Of a DNA stretch of 64,000 nt, positions 44,036 through 51,505 are shown one piece after another (the stretch's first letter is position 1; every line of letters begins with the position of its first letter). This DNA is from an uncultured Sphaerochaeta sp. GTDB lineage: Bacteria; Spirochaetota; Spirochaetia; Sphaerochaetales; Sphaerochaetaceae. The notes under the pieces were generated by a model. The model was not told where the DNA came from. It did not search any database and saw only the letters and a list, made by a program, of their open reading frames with translations. Where the stretch lies: positions 1,883,757 through 1,947,756 of the forward strand of contig NZ_OY763408.1 of NCBI RefSeq assembly GCF_963667405.1, read 5' to 3'. A program made the translations under genes and the position numbers.

Positions 44036-45811
44036 ATGAAACCCAGGCTCCCCTTTTGGAGAACGAAAACACTCTTTTCGCGACTGCTTCTCTACTTCCT
44101 GATCGTTCTCATCATCCCTTTGGGGCTCTTTTCGGCCTATTATGCACTAATAGGGGGAAGAAACCAAGAGCGATACCTGCAAAACCAGACGATGAACCTG
44201 GTGTACAATGATGCAGCCAAGGTTGCCGATATCCTTGAATCGTACCGGCACAAAGCCTACCAGCTCTCCACCAATCCCTTGGTGGTAAAGATAATGGAAG
44301 ATGATGAAGTGGTTCCCAACAGCGATGTGAGCAGGGATCTGTATCAGCTGCTCTTTTCCACCATGAAGGGAGACATCTATCTCGCAAGTGCCAATCTGGT
44401 GAGCAATTCGGGAAAGGTTCGTCTGTCGACCCATACATTTCCCGATGTGTATGATCTTCGCTACCACGGCAATGATTGGGAAGTGAACTCCATCATCAGC
44501 CAAAACAGCGACCTCTCACCCACCGCCTCGATCATCAGCATCAGGGGGCATCGGCTTGCCGAAAACGGCAGGCAGGTGATCGCATCCATTTTGAGGCGCA
44601 TCTATGATAGTGTCGGAACGAACCTCGGCTATCTTGTCATCGACATCTATGCCGATGCCCTCGCAACCCAAGTAAACTCCGAGCGTGTGCTCAGCGATCT
44701 CCTGCTGTTCGAAACCAACTCCTTCTACGCAACCAGCCTGGTGCACACCGAACAGTTCGGAACTTTCGACAAGTTTCCGGTAATCTCCGACCTGAAGGGC
44801 GATTATTCGCGCCGCACGCTCAGAACCCCTACTTCGGTTGCATCCATAGCCCCGGTTCCCGGCACAGGCTTGCATCTTGCAGGCAGCATCAACTCAGCCC
44901 CCTTCGAGGCAAGCCTCGACCGTTGGCTGTACGCTTTCAGCATCACGATGGGAGTCGGCTTGGTGCTTGCGATGATCCTCTCCTTCCTATTCTCCCGCTC
45001 CATTGTGCGGCCGATCCGCAACTTGGCATCGCGCATGGCCGAAGTGGAGGAAGGCACCCTGGAAACGAAGGAAACCGACAGTGATATCCGCGAGTTCACC
45101 CAGCTGGAACACTCCTTCAACGTCATGGTACGCCAGATCGTCAGCTTGCTTGAGCTTACCCGCGAGGAGCAGGAGAAAGTCAGCGAGGCCGAGCGCAAAG
45201 CCCTGGAAAGCCAGATGAACCCCCACTTCCTCTTCAACACGCTCAACACCATCAAGGCCCTTGCCAAGTTGCACGGGGAACCGGACATCTACACCATCAC
45301 GGTAAAGCTGGGTAAGCTGCTTCGCTCAACCATCGACAATCATGAGAGCGAATGCACACTTGCCGAGAGCATGGCGCTCATTGATTCCTACCTCACCATC
45401 CAGAAGTTGCGCTTCGGGGAAAAACTGAAGGTAACCACCTATCTCGATCCCAGTTGCAGTCAGGTCAAGACACCCAAGCTCATCATCCAACCGCTGGTGG
45501 AGAACTCCATCATTCATGGCTTGGAGCCAAAGACCGGCGAGTGGAGAGTGGATGTACGGGTAGAGCGAAATAATGGGCGCATATTTATCACCATCAGGGA
45601 CAATGGGATCGGTTTCCCTGCAGGAACACTGCCCGAGAACCTTGATGAACTTGCCAATTCGACACATGTTGGTGTATACAATGTATTTAGAAGGTTGGTT
45701 CTGAAATATGGGAGAGGGATGAATTTCCTGCTCTCCTCAAAGCCGGGAGAAGGAACACAGGTCCTGATCTCTTTTCCGGATGACCAGGATGAAAAAGGGA
45801 GTGACAGATGA
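44036..45811 (+). CDS. YesM-type sensor histidine kinase
   Basis: A 591-residue membrane kinase. TM1 FSRLLLYFLIVLIIPLGLFS (about 14-33), a large extracytoplasmic dCache-like sensor, TM2 (about 300-322, ITMGVGLVLAMILSFLFS), HAMP, then the His-kinase domain with phospho-acceptor NPHFLFNTLNTIKALAK and HATPase motifs QPLVENSIIHGLEPK and DNGIGFPAG. Coupled to the AraC-type regulator by a 4-base overlap. Such pairs normally control neighbouring sugar ABC genes, here the cluster at 47412-50639. ATG 44036 chosen because the helix follows directly. Confidence 0.95.
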   Translation: MKPRLPFWRTKTLFSRLLLYFLIVLIIPLGLFSAYYALIGGRNQERYLQNQTMNLVYNDAAKVADILESYRHKAYQLSTNPLVVKIMEDDEVVPNSDVSRDLYQLLFSTMKGDIYLASANLVSNSGKVRLSTHTFPDVYDLRYHGNDWEVNSIISQNSDLSPTASIISIRGHRLAENGRQVIASILRRIYDSVGTNLGYLVIDIYADALATQVNSERVLSDLLLFETNSFYATSLVHTEQFGTFDKFPVISDLKGDYSRRTLRTPTSVASIAPVPGTGLHLAGSINSAPFEASLDRWLYAFSITMGVGLVLAMILSFLFSRSIVRPIRNLASRMAEVEEGTLETKETDSDIREFTQLEHSFNVMVRQIVSLLELTREEQEKVSEAERKALESQMNPHFLFNTLNTIKALAKLHGEPDIYTITVKLGKLLRSTIDNHESECTLAESMALIDSYLTIQKLRFGEKLKVTTYLDPSCSQVKTPKLIIQPLVENSIIHGLEPKTGEWRVDVRVERNNGRIFITIRDNGIGFPAGTLPENLDELANSTHVGVYNVFRRLVLKYGRGMNFLLSSKPGEGTQVLISFPDDQDEKGSDR

Positions 45812-46575
45812 GCTATTCGGTAGTATTCGTAGAGGACGAGCAGATCGTTCGTGAGGAGATCGTCTCTTCGATCCGCTGGGAGCTGTTGGGATTGAACCTG
45901 GTGGGAACCGCAAGTGATGGACTTGAGGGGGAACAACTCATCAAGCGCACGGAACCCGATATTGTCATCACTGACATCCGCCTTCCGGCCCAGGACGGGC
46001 TTACGATGCTCAGCCATTGCCCGGTCAACCATGCAGTCATTCTCACTGGTCATACTGATTTCAACTACATGAAGCAGGCGATCCGCCTTGGGGTCTTCGA
46101 CTATCTGCTCAAGCCGGTGGATGACGAGGAGCTGGAGGAGACCTTGGCGGCCTTGGTCAAGAAGATCCAGGAAGAGGACAAGGATGTGGAACAGCTTCGC
46201 AGCAGGGAGAGCACCGTAGGTGAGCTCATTCCCCTGCCGCGTGGAGTCAACAACCATGTAATCGATGCCACCATTGCCTTCATTGCCGACAACTATCATG
46301 AACCGGTGGGCTTGCAGGAAGCAGCTGCGTACCTTGAGCTCAGCGAAAGCCATCTCTCCCGTCTGTTCAAAGAGGTCTCAGGGCTGAACTTCCTGCAGTA
46401 TCTGAATGCGTGGAGGGTGAACAAGTCGGTGGAAATGATGAAGGATCCAAAGAAGAACATCAGCGAAATCGCAACCAGCTGCGGCTTCCCCACCCCCGGT
46501 TACTTCGCCAAGATCTTCAAGCGGTTCATCGGCAAGACACCCAGCCAGTTCCGTGACGAGATGTCCGCCCTATAG
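45808..46575 (+). CDS. AraC-type response regulator (YesN-like)
   Basis: A 255-residue regulator. Receiver: acidic pair VEDEQ (8-12), phospho-acceptor Asp in IVITDIRLPAQDGL (about 56), Thr in ILTGHTD, Lys in LLKPVDDEE. C-terminal AraC domain (about 150-255) with two HTHs: LQEAAAYLELSESHLSRLFK and ISEIATSCGFPTPGYFAKIF. Shorter than the usual 500-residue YesN proteins because the linker is small. Probably controls the adjacent transporter operon. Confidence 0.95.
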   Translation: MSYSVVFVEDEQIVREEIVSSIRWELLGLNLVGTASDGLEGEQLIKRTEPDIVITDIRLPAQDGLTMLSHCPVNHAVILTGHTDFNYMKQAIRLGVFDYLLKPVDDEELEETLAALVKKIQEEDKDVEQLRSRESTVGELIPLPRGVNNHVIDATIAFIADNYHEPVGLQEAAAYLELSESHLSRLFKEVSGLNFLQYLNAWRVNKSVEMMKDPKKNISEIATSCGFPTPGYFAKIFKRFIGKTPSQFRDEMSAL

Positions 46576-47409
46576 GATACCGGCAAACGCCTCGGCGATT
46601 CGCAGCTCTGCGCTTCTGCCGCTTCTGTCGGCGTAGAGCAGGCTGCTTATCCCCATGCTCCTGGCGCGAGAGATGTTCTCTTCGTTGTCGTCAATGAAGT
46701 ATGCATCTTCCGCCTTCACTCCCTCTTTTTCAAGAATGTACTGGAAGAATGCCTGCGAAGGTTTGGTGAGATGCATCTCGTGGGAAGCATATACCGTATC
46801 AAAGAGGGAGAGGGCTCCCATGTCGGCGAGAATCCTCCAATGGGGATCGATGGTGTTCGATGCACAAACAACCCGCTTGCCTGCCTTGCGAAGAGCCTTC
46901 ACCAAGGAAACAATCTCCTCATTGAAGATGGGATTGAAGCAATCGTAGAACGGATCGCCTTCCACCTTCACCCCGAAAACCTGATGTACATGCGCCCAGT
47001 ACTGTGAGCTGGAAAACTCTCCCTCCATGAGGGGGAACTCATAGTGCAGGTAGTCGGTGAGGAACTCGTTTCGGTCGAGCTTCCATGCCCGGGCGATCTT
47101 GCCCAGCATGGTGATGTTTCTCACCACCACATTGCCCATATCGAAGAGGAAGAGCTGGTGTGCGGCAGTCACCACAGGATCCAGCCAGGCAAGATGGGGA
47201 AGCAAGTCAGCTTCTTTCAGCTCCCCTTCCCATTGTAGGACGCCCATGCCCAGCTCCTTGGCAACAGTCTTCGTATCCTCGTTCCCGCTTACCAGGAGGC
47301 AGCGTGCATGGGGTATGTGCATCTGTTGCAAGGGAAATGCGAACACGCGATCGGCAAAGGGGCTGAAAACCGCAGCATTACCCAAATCCGTGACGATGTA
47401 GTCGTACAT
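46570..47409 (-). CDS. HAD-superfamily hydrolase (YihX-like) with N-terminal extension
   Basis: A 279-residue protein. Residues about 86-279 form a HAD phosphatase similar to glucose-1-phosphatase YihX: motif I LFDMGNVVV, VVCASNTID as motif II, Lys in HLTKPSQAFF, motif IV FIDDNEENISRARSMGI. The first 85 residues look like a decayed copy of the HAD C-terminal half (CLLVSGNEDTKTVAKELGMG resembles the motif IV region). It is co-oriented with and 2 bases downstream of the permease gene, so it may act on the imported sugar phosphate. Overlaps the AraC gene by 6 bases. Confidence 0.75.
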   Translation of the reverse strand: MYDYIVTDLGNAAVFSPFADRVFAFPLQQMHIPHARCLLVSGNEDTKTVAKELGMGVLQWEGELKEADLLPHLAWLDPVVTAAHQLFLFDMGNVVVRNITMLGKIARAWKLDRNEFLTDYLHYEFPLMEGEFSSSQYWAHVHQVFGVKVEGDPFYDCFNPIFNEEIVSLVKALRKAGKRVVCASNTIDPHWRILADMGALSLFDTVYASHEMHLTKPSQAFFQYILEKEGVKAEDAYFIDDNEENISRARSMGISSLLYADRSGRSAELRIAEAFAGIL

Positions 47410-47411
47410 GC

Positions 47412-48260
47412 TTACCCCTTTCTGGACTCGTAGACTGCAGAACCGCCGATGAAGTATTTGGTCAGCGACATGAAGAGCAGGAACATCGGGATGGAAGCCA
47501 ACAAGGCAGCCGCCATCATCGCTCCCTCATCCGTGCTCCGTTCCAAAGCAAAATTGGAGATGTACTGGGGAATGGTCTTCATCCTTTCGCTCTGACTTAC
47601 CAGAAGCGGCCACAGCAGGTTGTCCCACTGGCTGCGGAACGACAGGATGGCCAAGGTCGCGATGACCGGTTTGCAGTTGGGCAGTACGATCCTCGCATAA
47701 ATGCCGAACTCACCCATGCCGTCGACACGCGCTGCATCAAGAAACTCGGTGGGAAAGGTTGTCAAATACTGCTTCATCTGGAACACCCCGAAGGCACTGA
47801 CCAAAAACGGGAGGATGAGGCCGATGTAGGAGTTCTGGATGTGCAGCATCATGATCACCATGTACAACGGGATCATGATGGCTTCAAAGGGAATCATCAT
47901 CGTGGCCATGATCATCATGAAGATGGTGGTGCGGCCGCGGAAGCGGAACTTGGCAAGTCCATAGCCGGTCAGACTGGCGATCAGGACAGTGGTCACGGCA
48001 ACCGTGGTGCTCACGATCAGCGAGTTGGAGATATTGCGTACGAAGATGTACGTCTGGTCATTGCCCTGGATGGCCTTGGCGAAGTTCTCCCAGGCGAAGC
48101 CTTCAGGAATCCAGGAGAACGGCATTCTCAGAATCTGGCGACTGGTCATGAACGATGCTGTGATCATGAATACGATGGGCATCAGGGTGAAGAACAGCAT
48201 GGCCAGCAATACAATCCACATGCCGATTTTCGGTAGGGTAATCTTTCGTTCTATCTGCAT
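47412..48260 (-). CDS. Carbohydrate ABC permease (MalG-like)
   Basis: A 282-residue permease with six predicted helices; EAA loop EFLDAARVDGMGEFGIYARI (about 170-189). Typical opening TLMPIVFMITASFM. It follows its partner by 9 bases. Belongs to the same operon as the binding protein upstream. Confidence 0.94.
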   Translation of the reverse strand: MQIERKITLPKIGMWIVLLAMLFFTLMPIVFMITASFMTSRQILRMPFSWIPEGFAWENFAKAIQGNDQTYIFVRNISNSLIVSTTVAVTTVLIASLTGYGLAKFRFRGRTTIFMMIMATMMIPFEAIMIPLYMVIMMLHIQNSYIGLILPFLVSAFGVFQMKQYLTTFPTEFLDAARVDGMGEFGIYARIVLPNCKPVIATLAILSFRSQWDNLLWPLLVSQSERMKTIPQYISNFALERSTDEGAMMAAALLASIPMFLLFMSLTKYFIGGSAVYESRKG

Positions 48261-48269
48261 ACTGTCCTC

Positions 48270-49202
48270 CTAGTAATCGACATTCTCACTCTTGGTGGTC
48301 TTGAACTGCAGCAAGGTGAGCAACAGCATCATGATGAAGAGGACGACGCTCATGGCACTGGCCCTACCCAGGTATTGTTGCTGGATGCCGGTGACATAGA
48401 TGTTGAAGGTGATGACGTTGATGGGCGCCCTCGGTGCTCCGTTGGAGTAGAGCATGTACTGGGTGCTGAAGGTCTTCAGGCACTGCAACATGGCCATGAC
48501 CGAGACCAAGACCACGGTGGGCTTGAGCAACGGCAGGGTGATGCGCCAGAAGACCTGGCCCTTGGTCGCCCCGTCAATGGTCGCAGCCTCATAGAGGGTC
48601 GGGGGGATGGAGGCAAGACCGGTGATGAAGAGGATGACAAAATAGCCGATGTACTTCCAGAAGTAGATGACCATCGTGGAGACTTGCTCCATGACCGGAT
48701 CGACGAGCCAACCCTGGTCCACCCCCGGTGTGCCAAGCAGGGCGTTGATCCACTGGTTGCCCAACCCGCGTGGGTCGAAGATGATCATCCAGATGGTTGC
48801 AGCAACCACGCTGGAGAGGATGGCCGGACAATAATAGGAAATCTGGAGGAACTTCTTGGTCTTGTTGCTTGAAAGATTGCTGATGAACACGGCAATCAGC
48901 AGGCTGAGGATCAGAAGGGGGATGAACGTACCCACGGTGAAAACCAAGGTTGCACGCAGGCTGTTGTAGAACGAGAGGCTGCTGGCCGCCCGCTCAGGAT
49001 CGAAGAGTCTGATGTAGTTTCCCAACCCAAGGAATTTGGGGGGTGCCTTGCTCAACGCACGTTTGTCGAAGAAGCTGGTGTATATGGCGTTGATGATCGG
49101 ATAAAAGCTGAAGAGGGAGAAGAAAAGCATGGAGGGGAGCACAAAAAGGAAGCCCCAGCGTGCCTGTTTTTTCTCAATCCCCCGGTATGGTTTCAAACCC
49201 AT
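48270..49202 (-). CDS. Carbohydrate ABC permease (MalF-like)
   Basis: A 310-residue permease. Cytoplasmic EAA loop YEAATIDGATKGQVFWRITL (about 207-226), N-terminal RWGFLFVLPSMLFFSLFSFY. It follows the binding-protein gene, separated by a strong hairpin that probably reduces permease expression relative to binding protein. Confidence 0.94.
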   Translation of the reverse strand: MGLKPYRGIEKKQARWGFLFVLPSMLFFSLFSFYPIINAIYTSFFDKRALSKAPPKFLGLGNYIRLFDPERAASSLSFYNSLRATLVFTVGTFIPLLILSLLIAVFISNLSSNKTKKFLQISYYCPAILSSVVAATIWMIIFDPRGLGNQWINALLGTPGVDQGWLVDPVMEQVSTMVIYFWKYIGYFVILFITGLASIPPTLYEAATIDGATKGQVFWRITLPLLKPTVVLVSVMAMLQCLKTFSTQYMLYSNGAPRAPINVITFNIYVTGIQQQYLGRASAMSVVLFIMMLLLTLLQFKTTKSENVDY

Positions 49203-49239
49203 GTGGATCTCCTGGGAAACAAGATGGAAAAGGAAGAGA

Positions 49240-49264
49240 CGGTCCTGCCGAGCCGGCAGGACCG
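49240..49264 (-). terminator. Partial terminator/processing hairpin between binding protein and permeases
   Basis: Perfect 11-bp inverted repeat CGGTCCTGCCG / CGGCAGGACCG with a 3-base loop. On the minus strand it is followed by a T- and C-rich stretch (TCTCTTCCTTTTCC). Such hairpins downstream of binding-protein genes stabilise that part of the message or partly terminate it. Confidence 0.75.
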
Positions 49265-49274
49265 ACAGAACGGG

Positions 49275-50639
49275 TTACTGCTCGTCTACGACTTCCTGGA
49301 CGGCAGCACGCAGGTTGGCAAGGGCCTTCTCGGGGCTTACGCCGCTGAGCATGACCGATTCAACTGCATAGCGAATCTGGGTCTGGATCTCTGCAGAGTT
49401 TTCTCCGTAGTAGATCATGTGTGAGCGGGCCATGTCGTTGATGAACACCTGGCTGTAGGGCATGTTCTTCAGCGTATCACTCTCAAAGAGGGCTTTGGTC
49501 GGCTGAATGATGTTGCCACCGCGGGTCAGATACTCTTCGCCGTGCTGCAGCAGGTAGCCGGCCAGTTTCCAGGCAGCCTTCTGTACAGCAGGATCGCTGT
49601 CGGCATTGACCATGAAGAAGTGTCCGTAGTAGCAAGCTGCGACATCACGAACGGCATCCTCAAAGGTGGGATAAGGAATGACCATCCACTCTCCGCTGTT
49701 GAAGAAGGTGGGATTGTCCTTCGCGATTCTTCCCTGCTGATAGAGGCCGGTGTGGGCCATGGCGATGTCGTTGTTGTCCTGGTTGAACAGGTTGCGTGCA
49801 TTCTTGTAGGTCGGAGAGCCGAGGTTGCGGCCCGAGGGTCCCCACTGCTGCATGAAGGTAAGAGCCTTCAGCCAAGCATCGTCATTGACAATGGCTTTCT
49901 TGCCATCTGCGCTGATGAGTTCGCCACCAAGCTGCTCCACCATAGGAACGAAGAACGTCAAATAGTAGGGATACCTGAAGTCGAAACCGCGGCGGATGAG
50001 GATGTCGCCATCACGGATGACCAGCTTCTCGGAGATGTCTGCCATCTCTTCCCAAGTCTTGGGATAATCCTTCTCAGGATCGAGACCTGCAGAGCGGAAT
50101 ACCTTCTTGTTGAGGTAGATCGACCAGTTGGTCAGCTCAAGCGGAAGACCGTAGACCTCTCCATCAACGGTGACGGTGTCCAGCACGTTTGCCATGTAGG
50201 TATCCAGCAGAGCCTGCTTGTTTGCATACCCAGCTGCTTCATAATCAACCGGAGCAACACGCTGGTTGGTGATGTAGGCATACTGGTTCTCAATCGGCAG
50301 GTTGAACATGTCAGGCCCCTGATTGGCGGCGAAGGCGGTCTGCACCAGTTCGATCTGCTTGACCGAAGCCTGGGTGGAACGCACGACGGTGATGTTCGGG
50401 TTTGCTTCCATGAACTTGGCGATCAGCTCGGTCTCGAGCTGGGTGCGGGCCGGATCCTCATGGGTCCAGTACTGCACGGTTACGGGCTTTTCCTGCACAG
50501 GTGCCGGAACTTCTGTTTTTGATGCTTCGGCAACAGACGGAGCCCCTGCAGTGGCAGTTGTTTCTTTCTTCCCACAGGAAGAGAACACAACCAGAAGCGA
50601 CAGAACAACAAGTGTTCCCAACAAGGCGAATTTTTTCAT
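49275..50639 (-). CDS. Carbohydrate ABC binding lipoprotein
   Basis: A 454-residue family 1 solute-binding protein. Lipoprotein signal LLVVFSSCGKKE with the lipobox Cys near residue 22; a Pro/Thr/Ala linker follows. Fold markers: TVQYWTHEDPARTQLETELI (about 53-72), then GPDMFNLPIENQYAYI (about 108) and the C-terminal PEKALANLRAAVQEVVDE. Behind AGGAGG. Controlled probably by the divergent YesM/AraC pair at 44036-46575. Sugar not known. Confidence 0.94.
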   Translation of the reverse strand: MKKFALLGTLVVLSLLVVFSSCGKKETTATAGAPSVAEASKTEVPAPVQEKPVTVQYWTHEDPARTQLETELIAKFMEANPNITVVRSTQASVKQIELVQTAFAANQGPDMFNLPIENQYAYITNQRVAPVDYEAAGYANKQALLDTYMANVLDTVTVDGEVYGLPLELTNWSIYLNKKVFRSAGLDPEKDYPKTWEEMADISEKLVIRDGDILIRRGFDFRYPYYLTFFVPMVEQLGGELISADGKKAIVNDDAWLKALTFMQQWGPSGRNLGSPTYKNARNLFNQDNNDIAMAHTGLYQQGRIAKDNPTFFNSGEWMVIPYPTFEDAVRDVAACYYGHFFMVNADSDPAVQKAAWKLAGYLLQHGEEYLTRGGNIIQPTKALFESDTLKNMPYSQVFINDMARSHMIYYGENSAEIQTQIRYAVESVMLSGVSPEKALANLRAAVQEVVDEQ

Positions 50640-50653
50640 CGCGAGACCTCCTA

Positions 50654-50668
50654 AAGTCTTTCTGACTT
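50654..50668 (-). promoter_or_regulatory. Small hairpin before binding-lipoprotein ribosome site
   Basis: AAGTC-AGAAA-GACTT stem directly upstream of the AGGAGG site on the minus strand. Possible 5' stabiliser, like those at 13334 and 53718. A weak promoter-like pair (TTGTGC, 50697-50692; TAGACT, 50675-50670) overlaps this region and would conflict with full hairpin formation. Confidence 0.3.
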
Positions 50669-50804
50669 CAGTCTAGAGTGTCTGGAAAATAGCACAAGAA
50701 AAAGCTTTTGCGTTTGTTGGCGTGTTTTTGTGTAAACCATACCAGGGAAAGCAGAAATGTGGCAGAAAGATCACTTTTCATGAGAAGATGCTGTATACAA
50801 GCTC

Positions 50805-51176
50805 TCAGCTTTGATGATAGGAGCGCAAGAAGGAGGCAAGCTTTTCCATGGTTTCGCTGGAGATGTCGTGCTCAATGAGACAGGCATCCTGCTCTGCGAT
50901 CACCGCATCGACGCCGAGCACCTCGATCAGGAAGCTGGTCAGCGTCTTGTGCCGGAAATAGACTTGGGAAGCCTTGAGCCTCCCCTTCTCGGTCAAATGG
51001 ATATCGCCGTAGGTCTCCTGACGAACATACCCATCCTGGGAGAGTACCTTCATCGCACGGTTGACACTCGGTTTGGAGACACCAAGGCGCAAGGCGACAT
51101 CGGTGGTGCGGACCTTCTCATGTTCCTCACTGAGTGCCAGAACGGCCTCAAGATAATCTTCTCCAGACTTTTGCAT
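50805..51176 (-). CDS. DtxR/MntR-family metal-dependent repressor
   Basis: A 123-residue repressor without the C-terminal SH3-like domain. N-terminal winged HTH: YLEAVLALSEEHEKVRTTDV then GVSKPSVNRAMKVLSQDGYV. The dimerisation and metal-binding domain has H76 (FRHKTL) and Cys99, Glu102, His103 (ACLIEHDIS). Asp7 and Glu10 look MntR-like while Cys99 is DtxR/IdeR-like. It is divergent from feoAB, which it most likely represses when iron is plentiful. Start: the ATG before QKSGEDYLE; upstream frame extension overlaps the promoter. Confidence 0.9.
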   Translation of the reverse strand: MQKSGEDYLEAVLALSEEHEKVRTTDVALRLGVSKPSVNRAMKVLSQDGYVRQETYGDIHLTEKGRLKASQVYFRHKTLTSFLIEVLGVDAVIAEQDACLIEHDISSETMEKLASFLRSYHQS

Positions 51177-51229
51177 GCGTTGATGGTAGCATGCATCTTT
51201 TGATTTGTCATCTTGCTCTCTGAAAATCC

Positions 51230-51258
51230 TTGACACAAATGTTTGTATTAGCTAACTT
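51230..51258 (+). promoter_or_regulatory. feo promoter with candidate metalloregulator operator
   Basis: TTGACA (51230-51235), 17-base spacer, TAACTT (51253-51258). The palindrome TTAGCTAA (51248-51255) overlaps the -10, and ACAAA-TG-TTTGT (51234-51245) lies in the spacer. TTAG...CTAA half-sites are typical of DtxR-family operators. Position blocks RNA polymerase if bound. No experimental support. Confidence 0.55.
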
Positions 51259-51274
51259 GTACGTGAGGGTATAC

Positions 51275-51502
51275 ATGATGCACATGACGATGGATGAACT
51301 TACCGTAGGGCAGACAGGGGCTGTGAAGGCGATCAACGCTCCGAAACAGCTCAAGCGCAGACTTATGGATATGGGCTTCACCAAAGGTGTTGGAGTCGAG
51401 GTTGTGAAGATGGCTCCGATGGGAGACCCCATGGAAGTAACCGTACGTGGTTATCATCTTTGTCTCAGAAAAGCTGAGGCCAGTGTCATCGAGTTAAGAT
51501 AG
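51275..51502 (+). CDS. feoA: Ferrous iron transport protein A
   Basis: A 75-residue SH3-like FeoA: LTVGQTGAVKAINAPKQLKR, then LMDMGFTKGVGVEVVKMAPM and DPMEVTVRGYHLCLRKAEAS. Start ATG 51275 with GAGGG 6 bases upstream; the longer frame would run into the promoter. It is thought to modulate FeoB. The feoB ATG follows after 3 bases. Confidence 0.93.
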   Translation: MMHMTMDELTVGQTGAVKAINAPKQLKRRLMDMGFTKGVGVEVVKMAPMGDPMEVTVRGYHLCLRKAEASVIELR

Positions 51503-51505
51503 CCC

